Under the pieces are notes generated by a model. That model ran no database searches. It saw only the letters and a list, made by a program, of their open reading frames with translations, and was not told the DNA's origin. The translations under genes and the position numbers were made by a program. This document shows, piece by piece, positions 42,083 through 50,516 of a stretch of 63,721 bases of DNA. Each line of letters begins with the position of its first letter. Position 1 is the first letter of the stretch. The DNA comes from an uncultured Oscillospiraceae bacterium (GTDB lineage Bacteria > Bacillota > Clostridia > Oscillospirales > Acutalibacteraceae), in the NCBI GenBank assembly GCA_900544715.1, contig UQWL01000016.1, positions 1 to 63,721 of the forward strand. The letters are read 5' to 3'.

Positions 42083-42585
42083 TTGAAAAAACAATCAAAA
42101 AAGTCTTGTCTTTGATCCTTGCTGTCTCCATCATTGCCTGCTCTGGCAAGTGCGCCTTTGCATACGGCAATGATGAGTCGGGAAACAAAGATTTGCCCGC
42201 ATTCAAAGTCAATATAACATATAAAACGCCAACCTATTCCCTACAGGTTTCAAAAACACCGGCAACCGCTAATAAGACGCATCTTTATGTATACACAGGC
42301 AGTGATCTACCAAAGCAGTTAGCAAATAATAACAATCGAAAAATGGATGTTGATTTGTACGAAGACGATCCCGCCGGGGATGATCATGTATCCATTTATC
42401 AGGGCAGCTATACGGGCAGAAGGCTGACAAAATTTGATTGGATTCGGTTTGAAACCACAGGAAATCTTGAATTTGACAGTACCCTTGAACTTTATTTTGA
42501 ATTCAAGGTTGGAAAAGTCAGCGGGGATGACACTTCCACAACCGTCGGCTCCGGTCATGTTCAATACAATATCTGGGTCGACTAA
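42083..42585 (+). CDS. Small secreted protein with a frame break in its start region
   Basis: The clear reading frame, from about 42106, gives a signal peptide core (LSLILAVSIIACSGKCAFA) and a mature part of about 130 residues rich in beta-strands: FKVNITYKTPTYSLQVSKTP, DLYEDDPAGDDHVSIYQGSYTGRRLTKFDW, ELYFEFKVGKVSG, ending GSGHVQYNIWVD. No proper start lies in that frame. TTG 42083, after an SD-like GAGATGATC, starts MKKQSKK and then ends at a TGA, unless the ribosome shifts -1 at the heptamer A AAA AAG (42097-42103), which joins it to the signal peptide. A missing A, or an ATT start at 42082, are alternatives. A part-duplicate of its 3' end lies downstream. No family recognised. Confidence 0.55.
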
Positions 42586-42633
42586 TATTTACATAATTCC
42601 AATTCAGGCTTAGTATGTAATGGAATAATGACC

Positions 42634-42675
42634 GCTTCAGACCATTTGCCAATCTGATGTCAAATGGTCTGAAGC
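42634..42675 (+). promoter_or_regulatory. Hairpin before lipoprotein 1
   Basis: GCTTCAGACCATTTG (42634-42648) pairs with CAAATGGTCTGAAGC (42661-42675) and ends 6 bp before the ribosome binding site. It may be an attenuator or an mRNA stabiliser. The second lipoprotein has a similar element. Confidence 0.6.
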
Positions 42676-42692
42676 AATTAGGGGTGGAACAA

Positions 42693-43538
42693 ATGAAGCG
42701 CAAAAAGCCCATCGCACTTGTTCTCCTTTTCATTCTGATGTTAGCGGGAGCCGGATGCGAACAGGCAAAACCAGTTGATTCTGAAACAGAGCCTAATTAC
42801 ATAGTGAAATGCGTTACCAGAACAGCGGAGGACGGTTGGGTCTATTTCTTTACATATGAAAGAAATAAAGAAGGAGCTGAAGAAAAATTTTCTAATTATC
42901 TCTATGATGCTTATAATCTGAAATATAAGCATCTGGAGGGGTATGATATTCCGCTTGTGAATAAACAAACCGGTGAGATAATGCAGTACATCCAAACGGA
43001 TTTGCCCTACCTCTCCGCCAACCAACAAGTCAATCAGGATATCGCGGCAATATCCGATTTTTTTCAAAAACACATGTTTCAGGCTCCTATTTCTGCTTCC
43101 GACCTAGAGGGTCTGACCTTGCACCATATTGAAAAGAGCGATGTGCTCTCTCTTTTCAACCAGACGATTGTCAGTGAAGATTTGCCATATGGGAAATATG
43201 GTAAAATACCAGAAGCAACAATCATAAAAGAGGATTCCCTGTTGAGCGGATACATGTGGCAAGTAGGATATTTTTCAAGCTATGGAAACATTGTTGTGCT
43301 CGACATCGAACTCCTCTATGAGAACGATATTTACCTTTCCGATTTGATAAAAGACGGGAAGGCGACCGAGGAACAAAAAAAGATTCAAGCAAAAATTGAA
43401 CAGGTTAAGGCAAAGATTTTGGAGAATCAGAGTTTTCTGGCCGCTGAACAGGAAAACAAAGAGGCGATTGGTTCCGTCCAGTTTAATAGGCTTCAGTCCC
43501 TTCTACAAAAATTGGAAAACAAAAATAGTGCGTCATGA
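42693..43538 (+). CDS. Lipoprotein 1 of the secreted-protein/ABC locus
   Basis: 281 residues from ATG 42693 (AGGGGTGGA upstream). Signal KKPIALVLLFILMLAGAGC with lipidated Cys. The domain has EDGWVYFFTYERNKEGAEE, a YNLKYKHLEGYDIPLVNKQTGE segment and QYIQTDLPYL; it ends in a charged coiled coil (EEQKKIQAKIEQVKAKILENQ) of about 55 residues. A close paralogue lies at 43717. No catalytic motif is visible. Membrane-anchored outside, it could be an adaptor for the MacB-like ABC proteins downstream, by analogy with MacA coiled coils, or an immunity protein; both are inference. Confidence 0.65.
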   Translation: MKRKKPIALVLLFILMLAGAGCEQAKPVDSETEPNYIVKCVTRTAEDGWVYFFTYERNKEGAEEKFSNYLYDAYNLKYKHLEGYDIPLVNKQTGEIMQYIQTDLPYLSANQQVNQDIAAISDFFQKHMFQAPISASDLEGLTLHHIEKSDVLSLFNQTIVSEDLPYGKYGKIPEATIIKEDSLLSGYMWQVGYFSSYGNIVVLDIELLYENDIYLSDLIKDGKATEEQKKIQAKIEQVKAKILENQSFLAAEQENKEAIGSVQFNRLQSLLQKLENKNSAS

Positions 43539-43614
43539 TCGAATGCTGTAGGAAGCCGACACTTCTACAACCGTCGGCTCAGGCCACATCAAATACAACA
43601 TCTGGGTTGACTAA
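43535..43614 (+). pseudogene. Recombination scar: ABC start fused to the 3' end of the small secreted gene
   Basis: After lipoprotein 1 the sequence GTCATGATCGAATGC repeats the junction found between lipoprotein 2 and the ABC gene (TTCATGATTGAATGC, ATG 44574), encoding MIEC. It breaks off and, from 43555, encodes ADTSTTVGSGHIKYNIWVD and a stop, a near copy of the last 19 residues of the small secreted gene at 42585 (DDTSTTVGSGHVQYNIWVD). This is what a deletion between two tandem copies of the secreted-lipoprotein-ABC unit would leave. Confidence 0.7.
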
Positions 43615-43652
43615 GCACTCTGTTCAATAAAATGCTGTATCAATAAAACCCT

Positions 43653-43690
43653 CCCTCCGGCGGCTTGTTACAACATAAGCCGTCGGAGGG
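43653..43690 (+). promoter_or_regulatory. Hairpin before lipoprotein 2
   Basis: CCCTCCGGCGGCTT (43653-43666) pairs with AAGCCGTCGGAGGG (43677-43690). It lies 10 bp before the AAGGAG of the lipoprotein 2 gene, a mirror of the element at 42634-42675 with unrelated sequence. Confidence 0.55.
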
Positions 43691-43716
43691 GTATCTGCCC
43701 GGAAGGAGATGAGCCC

Positions 43717-44577
43717 GTGTATCAAAAAAGATTCGTTGCAGCGCTCTCTATATTCCTTTTCCTTTTTGTTATGATTGGTTCTGGCTGTAACACGAAAGAA
43801 CCTGTTGAAGCACAGCCGAACTTTAATTTTTATTGTAAAAATGCAATTCGGATTACAGAAGATGGATGGGTATACTTTTTATATTTTGAAAAAAATAAAG
43901 AACACATTGAAGAAGACGGCATTTACTATCTTTATGGTGCCTATAACCTAAAATATAAGCATTTGGACGGCTACGATATCCCCATGATCAACCATCAGAC
44001 CGGCGAGGTAATGCAATACCTTGAAGCAGACATGCCATACCTTGCCTGTAATCAAAACGCCGATGAGGAAATCCGCGCGCTATCCGATTTCCTGCAAAGA
44101 AAAGCATTTCAGGCGCCCATTACAGCCGCCGATCTGGACGGCTTAAAATTCAACTATATTGACCGGGACGACGTAGTTTCTCTCTTCAACCAAATGATCA
44201 CCAGTGAAAATTTACCGGAGGGGAAATACGGATATTTACCAGAAGCAAGCATTAAGCAGGAAGAAAGCCTGTTAAGCGGTTACCGGTGGCAGGTCGGCCA
44301 GTTTGGATGCCTGGGGAATATCCAGCAGCTCGACATCGAGTTGCTCTATGAAGACGATATCCATCTTTCTGACCTGGTAAAGGAAGGCAAGGCTACTGAA
44401 GAGCAGAAAAAGATTCAAGAAAAAATCGAACAGATTGAAGCAAAAATTTTAAAAGAGCAGAATTTGCTGGCCGCTGAAGAGGAAAACAAAGAAACGCTCG
44501 GCGGCATCCGGTTTGAGCGGCTGCAAACACTGCTCCAAAAGGTGGAAAACACGAATAAGGAAGGCAGCGCTTCATGA
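43717..44577 (+). CDS. Lipoprotein 2 of the secreted-protein/ABC locus
   Basis: 286 residues. Start GTG 43717 with GGAAGGAGATG upstream. Signal ALSIFLFLFVMIGSGC carries the lipidated Cys. It aligns along its whole length with lipoprotein 1: EDGWVYFLYFEKNKEHIEE, YNLKYKHLDGYDIPMINHQTGEVMQYLEADMPYL, a PITAADLDGLKFNYIDRDDVVSLFNQ block and the same C-terminal coiled coil. The stop overlaps the ABC gene start (ATGA), which ties it to the transporter. Function inferred only from context. Confidence 0.68.
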   Translation: MYQKRFVAALSIFLFLFVMIGSGCNTKEPVEAQPNFNFYCKNAIRITEDGWVYFLYFEKNKEHIEEDGIYYLYGAYNLKYKHLDGYDIPMINHQTGEVMQYLEADMPYLACNQNADEEIRALSDFLQRKAFQAPITAADLDGLKFNYIDRDDVVSLFNQMITSENLPEGKYGYLPEASIKQEESLLSGYRWQVGQFGCLGNIQQLDIELLYEDDIHLSDLVKEGKATEEQKKIQEKIEQIEAKILKEQNLLAAEEENKETLGGIRFERLQTLLQKVENTNKEGSAS

Positions 44578-46469
44578 TTGAATGCCACGGAATTACAAAG
44601 ACCTATGGCCAGAAGCCCGTTCTGAAGGATTTTTCCTACCGTTTCCCGGAGCATGGCCTCGTTTTGCTCTTTGGGGAAAGCGGCTGTGGAAAAACGACAC
44701 TGCTCAATATTCTCTGCGGCATCGTCCCATTCGACCAGGGCGAAATCCGCTACGGCACAAACGTTTTTACCGGACAGGTGAAATGGGATACCATAAAAGA
44801 CCGAATCGCTTATATCACGCAGGACGTCTATTTGGTGGACTATCTCACCGTGCTGGAAAATCTACAGCTCTGCTCCACGGATGACGGCCGGATACAGCGT
44901 TCCCTTGAAAAATTTCAGCTGGCATATTTGCAGCACAGGCTGCCTGCAACACTGAGCGGGGGGGAAAGGCAGCGCATTGCCATCCTGCAGGCGCTGCTGG
45001 CCGACAAGGAGATTCTTTTACTGGATGAACCCACCGCCTCGCTGGATGCGGAAAACAAACGGCTGGTTTTTCAAACGCTGGAGAAAATCAAGGCAGATAA
45101 ACTGATCCTCTGTAGTTCTCACGACGCACAGGCGCGCCAATATGCGGATAGGGTGCTGGATTTTCATCATCTGCCGCATGAGCAGGAGGCGGTTTTATCT
45201 GCCGAACGCCTTTCTGAAGCTGAAAATCCTCCTACGCGCAACCCGATGAAAGCCCGGCGCAAGCTAGGGCCCTTTTTCTCCAAATGGTTCCGCTCCGGCC
45301 AGCAGAGAAAAAAAAATTTACTTCAGCTCAGCATTGTTTTTCTGCTGGCCCTGATGGCGGTCTGCCTGGGGGACTTCCCCGCCAATAAATTGGAATCCAA
45401 TATCCGCTACACCTATCGCCTGAATCAACTCACGGTATGGGGCAAATCCGCACAGAACGAGACGATCCAAAAAGCGCTTTTCCACAATAAAAACCTGGTG
45501 GATATCGTGTTGTGCTACAACAAATCCGCCCCCTACACAGTGACAGGGCTCATGATCAACGAAACCTATGACCTATCGTCTGACACGCTTCCGTCTGAGC
45601 CCGGTGCGTTCCGCTTTGCAGACCATATCGCCTACGGCTCCTATTTCACAAGGCCGGATCAGGTGATGTTATCGTATGAAAAGGCAAAAGAGCTGGGAGA
45701 ACCGGAGCAATTGATTGGCGAAACCATAACGCTTACATTGGCAGACGGCGTTTATACCTTTGAAATCGCCGGCGTTTTTGCCCCGTTTACTGAAACAGAG
45801 GAACAATATTTGCGCGCAGGGGAAATCATTCTGAACGAGGATAAAAAAGCGATTTTTCTCAGCAGCGCTTTTACCGACCGTTATATCGAAAATGATTCTT
45901 TCTATAGTGGGCTTGGTAATCGGACGTATGTTCTTTATTACGACAGCTACCGGGATATGAAAAGCGCCTATGCGGAATTTACGCGGCAATATCCCCAAAT
46001 CAATATCAAATATGGAAGCATTGACCCCGAAATCGAGATGACCTTCACCCGGCTGTTTGCCATTCTGCTCCCGATTACGCTGCTCATGATCCCGATTACG
46101 CTGCTCTTCTATTTCCAAACAAAAAAAATAGAAATCAGCTATAACCGGCATATCCTCTCTATCTATCAATATTATGGCTACACCAAAAGGGAAATCCGGC
46201 GCTGCTGGCTCACAGGTAATCTTTGTGAAATGATGAAGCTGCTTTTATACGCAGTTTTGATAGGCGTGCCGCTTATGCTGGCCATAAATCTTCTTAACCT
46301 GCATTTTGAATGGCTGCCATTCCAAATTTTTACGTTTAATCCGATTATTCTAATGGGCTTTCTTCTCCTTTTGGTGCTCTCCAGCCAGTTGTTCGCTGCA
46401 GGGGCATTGCGCAAGGCATTGAAAAGCGGATGGTATCAACTATTTTTAGAACACAGGGATTTGATCTGA
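44574..46469 (+). CDS. MacB-topology ABC protein 1 (ATPase plus FtsX-like membrane part)
   Basis: 631 residues. Residues 1-205 are an ATPase: Walker A GESGCGKTTLLN, signature LSGGERQRIAILQ, Walker B LLLDEPTASLD and LCSSHDAQA. A linker and a first helix near 262-278 (LLQLSIVFLLALMAVCLGDF) lead to an extracellular domain of about 215 residues, then three helices ending the protein (LFAILLPITLLMIPITLLFYF, LLLYAVLIGVPLMLAINLL, PIILMGFLLLLVLSSQLFA). This is MacB order, with the ATPase fused first. It overlaps lipoprotein 2 and is followed without gap by a second protein of the same plan, suggesting a heterodimer that handles a substrate outside the membrane. Confidence 0.82.
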   Translation: MIECHGITKTYGQKPVLKDFSYRFPEHGLVLLFGESGCGKTTLLNILCGIVPFDQGEIRYGTNVFTGQVKWDTIKDRIAYITQDVYLVDYLTVLENLQLCSTDDGRIQRSLEKFQLAYLQHRLPATLSGGERQRIAILQALLADKEILLLDEPTASLDAENKRLVFQTLEKIKADKLILCSSHDAQARQYADRVLDFHHLPHEQEAVLSAERLSEAENPPTRNPMKARRKLGPFFSKWFRSGQQRKKNLLQLSIVFLLALMAVCLGDFPANKLESNIRYTYRLNQLTVWGKSAQNETIQKALFHNKNLVDIVLCYNKSAPYTVTGLMINETYDLSSDTLPSEPGAFRFADHIAYGSYFTRPDQVMLSYEKAKELGEPEQLIGETITLTLADGVYTFEIAGVFAPFTETEEQYLRAGEIILNEDKKAIFLSSAFTDRYIENDSFYSGLGNRTYVLYYDSYRDMKSAYAEFTRQYPQINIKYGSIDPEIEMTFTRLFAILLPITLLMIPITLLFYFQTKKIEISYNRHILSIYQYYGYTKREIRRCWLTGNLCEMMKLLLYAVLIGVPLMLAINLLNLHFEWLPFQIFTFNPIILMGFLLLLVLSSQLFAAGALRKALKSGWYQLFLEHRDLI

Positions 46470-48269
46470 ATGATTACGTTGGAGCATATCACAAAGGCAT
46501 ACGACGAGCCCGTCCTAAAGAACCTATCATTTACCTTTTTGCCCGGAAAAATTTATGTGATCAAAGGCGTTAGCGGCTGCGGCAAATCCACGCTGCTCAA
46601 CATTTTAGGTGGATTGGACACCCATTATACTGGCGTGTATCGGTGGGATTCTGAGCCTGTTCCATCCGATGATCCTGAAAAACTGGATGCTTTTCGCCGC
46701 CAAATTGGCTATGTATTTCAACAAAGCCTGCTGCTCGCTCACCTGACTGTTCAGCAAAATTTGGAATGGATCTGCAATGAGCCCGCAATCATCACCTATT
46801 ATGCGGAAAAATTGGGCGTGCAAGCTCTGCTCTCCAGTTATCCGGAACAGCTTTCTGGCGGCGAACGGCAGCGGATTGCCATGATCCGCGCCCTGCTCTA
46901 CCAGCCGAAGCTGCTGCTCGCAGATGAGCCCACAGCCTCGCTGGATCACGAAAATTCTCTTCTATCTGCCCAGGCCTTTTTGGATATTAAAACCCCGGAT
47001 TCCACAATTATTATTGCAACACATGAGGATTGTTTTGATGAAATTGCGGATGAAATCATCTATCTGCAATACGGAAGCATCGAAAGCACTGTGCGGCAGG
47101 AGCAAAAATCCTCTGGCCATCCACTTGTCTCCAACCATTCCCCTGAGCCTACTGCAAAAAAGAGCCCTTTTGCCACTGCCCGGCTTGTTTACCGCAGGAA
47201 CAGGGAAAAGTTCCGTTTTTTCCGTCTGCTCCCTACGGCAGTGATGCTCTTTCTCCTTCTGGCATGTATTTCTGTACAGCAGAATTTCGGACGGGAATAT
47301 ACCAAAATTGTCGCGCGGCAGTATCCCTCCAACGTTTTCTCTCTTGTCAATGATGAATATGAAGATTTTAAAAATAAATACCCCTTTGTCCTTTACCGAA
47401 ACTATACGCTTTCTGAGCCAGGCGTCACTTGTATGCCCTTGCTGGAAAGAGAAAACAGCGGCTTAAGCTATGATCGTGTGATTGAATTCGGAGCATTTCC
47501 TGAAAAAGAAAATGAGATTATTATCAGCCGCCCCTATGCGGAACAACAGCTGCATACAACAAATTATGCTTCCTGCGTCGGCAAAGCGGTTATCCTCTCC
47601 GGCAAAACCTATATGATTGCCGGTGTTCTATCAGAACTGACCAATAATAACCAGCAAAATCTTGTATTTTGTAATAGCTATTATCAAAAGGAAGATGCAG
47701 AAAATCTCGTATTTATTCCTTATGATACGCTTCAAAAAAACGGCTATGAAATACCGGAAAAAACAAAGATGGTCCGGCTGGACGGATTATATGAACATCC
47801 CGAATATTACCAAAACCTACGTTCCGATTTAAATGGCGCTATTTCTGTATGGGATGCCAAAATACTCGATGCACAGGAAATTGTTCAGATTGTTTTCTAT
47901 GTCATTCTGGCAGCCGTTCTGATCGCCGCCGCTATCGCGCTGCTGTTTCTTAAAAATGAAATTCAGTTAGAGCTCTATTATCGAAGAAAAGAAATTGGTT
48001 ACCTCCAAATCTTTCATATAGAAAAAAAACGGATTCGCAACCTGCTGCTTGGCGAGCGACTGCTCCGAGGTTTTTTCGCGTTGATGATTGCCTTGTCTTT
48101 TTTTGCTCTTTGCTGTATTTGGCTTCAGATTCAGTTTCAGATCAGCGGATGGATTCCACTCTATATTGCCATCTCTTTCGGGCTGCTCTATTTATTGTAT
48201 ATCATAGTTGTTTTTGGGGTTCCCTGTGCCAAATTTCTAAGAAGGGATATTATATCGTTAGTGCAATAA
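46470..48269 (+). CDS. MacB-topology ABC protein 2
   Basis: 599 residues, starting right after the stop of protein 1. ATPase part: KGVSGCGKSTLLNILGG, Q-loop GYVFQQSLLLAHL, signature LSGGERQRIAMIRALL, Walker B LLLADEPTASLDHE, ATHEDCFDE. First helix near 250-270 (LLPTAVMLFLLLACISV), extracellular domain of about 210 residues, three helices (VFYVILAAVLIAAAIALLFL, GFFALMIALSFFALCCIWL, PLYIAISFGLLYLLYIIVVF). It is only distantly similar to protein 1 in the outer domain. The pair lacks an outer-membrane partner, as expected in a Firmicute. GC is lower than in flanking genes. Confidence 0.82.
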   Translation: MITLEHITKAYDEPVLKNLSFTFLPGKIYVIKGVSGCGKSTLLNILGGLDTHYTGVYRWDSEPVPSDDPEKLDAFRRQIGYVFQQSLLLAHLTVQQNLEWICNEPAIITYYAEKLGVQALLSSYPEQLSGGERQRIAMIRALLYQPKLLLADEPTASLDHENSLLSAQAFLDIKTPDSTIIIATHEDCFDEIADEIIYLQYGSIESTVRQEQKSSGHPLVSNHSPEPTAKKSPFATARLVYRRNREKFRFFRLLPTAVMLFLLLACISVQQNFGREYTKIVARQYPSNVFSLVNDEYEDFKNKYPFVLYRNYTLSEPGVTCMPLLERENSGLSYDRVIEFGAFPEKENEIIISRPYAEQQLHTTNYASCVGKAVILSGKTYMIAGVLSELTNNNQQNLVFCNSYYQKEDAENLVFIPYDTLQKNGYEIPEKTKMVRLDGLYEHPEYYQNLRSDLNGAISVWDAKILDAQEIVQIVFYVILAAVLIAAAIALLFLKNEIQLELYYRRKEIGYLQIFHIEKKRIRNLLLGERLLRGFFALMIALSFFALCCIWLQIQFQISGWIPLYIAISFGLLYLLYIIVVFGVPCAKFLRRDIISLVQ

Positions 48270-48671
48270 AAATTTTTTTCTTTCACTTAACTTCATAGAT
48301 TTAACTGGATTTCCTTACCGGCCGTAAAAACGGGAGTGTTGCTGGAAGCACAAGAACGGTTCGCATAAAGAGCGCAGGCTTTAAAAACTTTGAACAATAC
48401 ATATTTGCAGTGATAACGTTAAAAACCTCAAAATTGTCGCCCTTTGCTGAAAAAAGGCCGACACATACTTGATTTATTTCCGCAATTATTATAAACTATC
48501 TTTGATATCATAAGGCGATTGCGGCATGAGGAAAATTGGAGCAAGATAGCAGCTGGTAATCCATCGGCTGCTTTTTCGGTTTCATCTGGGAAATGCTGCG
48601 AGGGCCTTAATTACGGCAGATCATCGGAGGGACATGCCTTCCGATGAACTGAGAGGGATGGGCAAGCGTTT
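48270..48671 (+). promoter_or_regulatory. Leader region of xpt with a terminator-like hairpin
   Basis: 400 bp without a gene. A weak promoter, TTGATT (48468-48473) and TATAAA (48489-48494), lies in it. AGCAGC-TGG...CCA-TCG-GCTGCT followed by TTTT (48548-48576) resembles an intrinsic terminator. CTATCTT (48495-48501) could pair with AAGATAG (48543-48549), competing with that hairpin. A second stem CATCGGAGG/CCTTCCGATG is at 48622-48646. I do not find the purine-riboswitch core sequences, so this is no standard G-box. Control by an unrecognised element is possible. Confidence 0.4.
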
Positions 48672-49253
48672 ATGAAGCTGTTGGAAGAGCGAATTCTGCG
48701 GGACGGCAAAGTTTTGGGCGATGATATTTTAAAAGTCGATATGTTTTTAAACCATCAAATCGACGTTGCGCTGCTCAACGAGATCGGGAAGGAATTCCAC
48801 CGCTTATTCCAATCCACACCCATCAATAAAATTTTAACGATTGAGGCATCAGGTATAGGGATCGCTTGCATTGCGGCGCAATATTTCTCTGTGCCTGTTG
48901 TTTTTGCCAAAAAAGGGGCACACCGCAATGTGGGCGGTAACCTCTACACCAGCGAGGTTTTCTCCTTCACCAAAAATAAAGCCTATCTGATCGGCGTTTC
49001 AAAAGATTATCTTGGGCCGGAAGATCACGTGCTCGTCATCGATGATTTTCTGGCAAACGGGCGCGCGCTCATCGGGCTCAAGGATATTCTCGATCAGGCG
49101 GGCTCTACGCTGGAGGGGATCGGGATCGTGATTGAAAAAGGCTTCCAGCCGGGCGGAGCGCTCATTCGAGGAATGGGTATCCATCTAGAATCCCTAGCAA
49201 TCGTGGAATCCATGAAAAACGGCACGGTCACATTTGCATCACAGGATTGTTAG
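48672..49253 (+). CDS. xpt: Xanthine phosphoribosyltransferase
   Basis: 193 residues, the usual length. ILTIEASGIGIACIAAQYF, VVFAKKGAHRNVGGNLYTSEVFSFTK and the PRPP loop VLVIDDFLANGRALIGL (residues 119-135) identify it as Xpt. It salvages xanthine to XMP with PRPP in the cytoplasm. A GAGAGGGATGG lies about 14 bases before ATG 48672. It is followed by a BMP-type nucleoside importer, so the locus is a purine salvage unit. Confidence 0.95.
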   Translation: MKLLEERILRDGKVLGDDILKVDMFLNHQIDVALLNEIGKEFHRLFQSTPINKILTIEASGIGIACIAAQYFSVPVVFAKKGAHRNVGGNLYTSEVFSFTKNKAYLIGVSKDYLGPEDHVLVIDDFLANGRALIGLKDILDQAGSTLEGIGIVIEKGFQPGGALIRGMGIHLESLAIVESMKNGTVTFASQDC

Positions 49254-49313
49254 GAAGGGGGCCGGGCTTCCGGCGTTTTTCCGTAACATAAAAATTTTTT
49301 GGAGGAATCAAAA

Positions 49314-50480
49314 ATGAAGAAGTTCACCAAGGCGCTCGCCTTGCTGATGGCTCTTGCAATGGTTTTCGCCCTTGCAGCCTGTTCCGGCGGCGGCGACACG
49401 GGAGAATCATCCAACAACAATCCGTCTGAGGCGCCAAAGAGCTCGTTCGCCCCGATTGCGAAGGAGCAAATCAAGGTAGGCGTGATCCACATCGGCAACC
49501 CGAAGGATACCTCTGGCTACACCCACGCGCATGACCAGGGCATTGTGGATATGCAAAAAACGCTCGGCCTGCAGGACAACCAGATCATCCGCAAGAATAA
49601 CATTGACGACCAGGATAAAAAGGCGATTGAAACCGCCATCCGGGAATGTGTGGAAGAGGGCTGCAATGTCGTCTTCGGCACGAGCTACGGCTACATGGAT
49701 ACGATGGAGCAGCTCGCTGCGGAGTATCCGGAAGTTATCTTCTCCCACTGCTCCGGCTACAAGAACAACGGCAAAAACCTCAACAACTATTTTGGCCGCA
49801 TCTATGAGGCCCGCTATCTCACCGGCATTGCAGCCGGCCTGAAAACCAAAAGCAACAAAATCGGTTATGTTGCCGCACAGGGCAGCAGCAACCCGGAGGT
49901 CACCGGTGGTATTGACGCATTCGCCCTCGGCGTGAAGAGCGTGAACAAAGACGCCAAGATCTATGTGAAAGTAACCAACACCTGGTTTAACCCAACGCTG
50001 GAAAAAAGCGCCGCCATCGCCCTGCTGGACCTTGGCTGCGACGTTATCGCTCAGCATCAGGATACCGCTCAGCCGCAGATTGCCGCTGAAGAGAGAGGCG
50101 TTTGGGGCTGCGGCTACAACTCGGATATGACCACCGAAGCGCCCAAGGCGCACCTGACCGCCACGGTTTGGAACTGGGGCGTATACTACACGCAGGCCGT
50201 CAAGCAGGTCATCGACGGCACCTGGACGCCGACCAACTATTTCGACGGTATGAAGGAAGGCCTTGTAGATATCTCCCCGCTGTCCGCCAACTGTGCAGAC
50301 GGCACGAAGGAAGCAATTGAAACCGCAAGAGCCTCTATTGTTGACGGCACCCTGAAGGTTTTCGCCGGCCCGCTGAAGGATAACACCGGCAAAGAGCAGG
50401 TCAAGAGCGGCGACTATCTCAAGGATGATTATATCGCCGGCAAGCTCAACTGGTATGTTGATAACGTGGAAGCGAAATAA
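49314..50480 (+). CDS. BMP-family substrate-binding lipoprotein (nucleoside importer)
   Basis: 388 residues from ATG 49314 (TTTGGAGGA upstream; a longer frame start lacks a site). Signal MKKFTKALALLMALAMVFA and lipobox LAAC. The BMP/PnrA fold shows IKVGVIHIGNPKDTSGYTHAHDQGI, CNVVFGTSYGYMDTMEQLAAEYPEVIFSHCSGY, NNYFGRIYEARYLTGIAAGLKTK, IGYVAAQGSSNPEVTGGIDAFALGV and DVIAQHQDTAQPQIA. Family receptors bind purine or pyrimidine nucleosides. It heads the importer operon. Confidence 0.92.
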   Translation: MKKFTKALALLMALAMVFALAACSGGGDTGESSNNNPSEAPKSSFAPIAKEQIKVGVIHIGNPKDTSGYTHAHDQGIVDMQKTLGLQDNQIIRKNNIDDQDKKAIETAIRECVEEGCNVVFGTSYGYMDTMEQLAAEYPEVIFSHCSGYKNNGKNLNNYFGRIYEARYLTGIAAGLKTKSNKIGYVAAQGSSNPEVTGGIDAFALGVKSVNKDAKIYVKVTNTWFNPTLEKSAAIALLDLGCDVIAQHQDTAQPQIAAEERGVWGCGYNSDMTTEAPKAHLTATVWNWGVYYTQAVKQVIDGTWTPTNYFDGMKEGLVDISPLSANCADGTKEAIETARASIVDGTLKVFAGPLKDNTGKEQVKSGDYLKDDYIAGKLNWYVDNVEAK

Positions 50481-50516
50481 AAACAGCAATCTTTAAAAAG
50501 ATGGGTGGTATCTCAT

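Noticed and set aside
42083..48269. Lactococcin 972 bacteriocin locus
   Set aside because: Gene order is loosely similar, but the secreted protein and membrane components show no recognisable family signature, and both ABC proteins carry fused ATPases.
48480..48671. Guanine (purine) riboswitch before xpt
   Set aside because: The conserved purine aptamer loops and joining segments are not present.
49407..50489. Minus-strand frame of 360 residues opposite the BMP receptor
   Set aside because: Antisense shadow; the plus-strand protein has full family motifs and a ribosome binding site.
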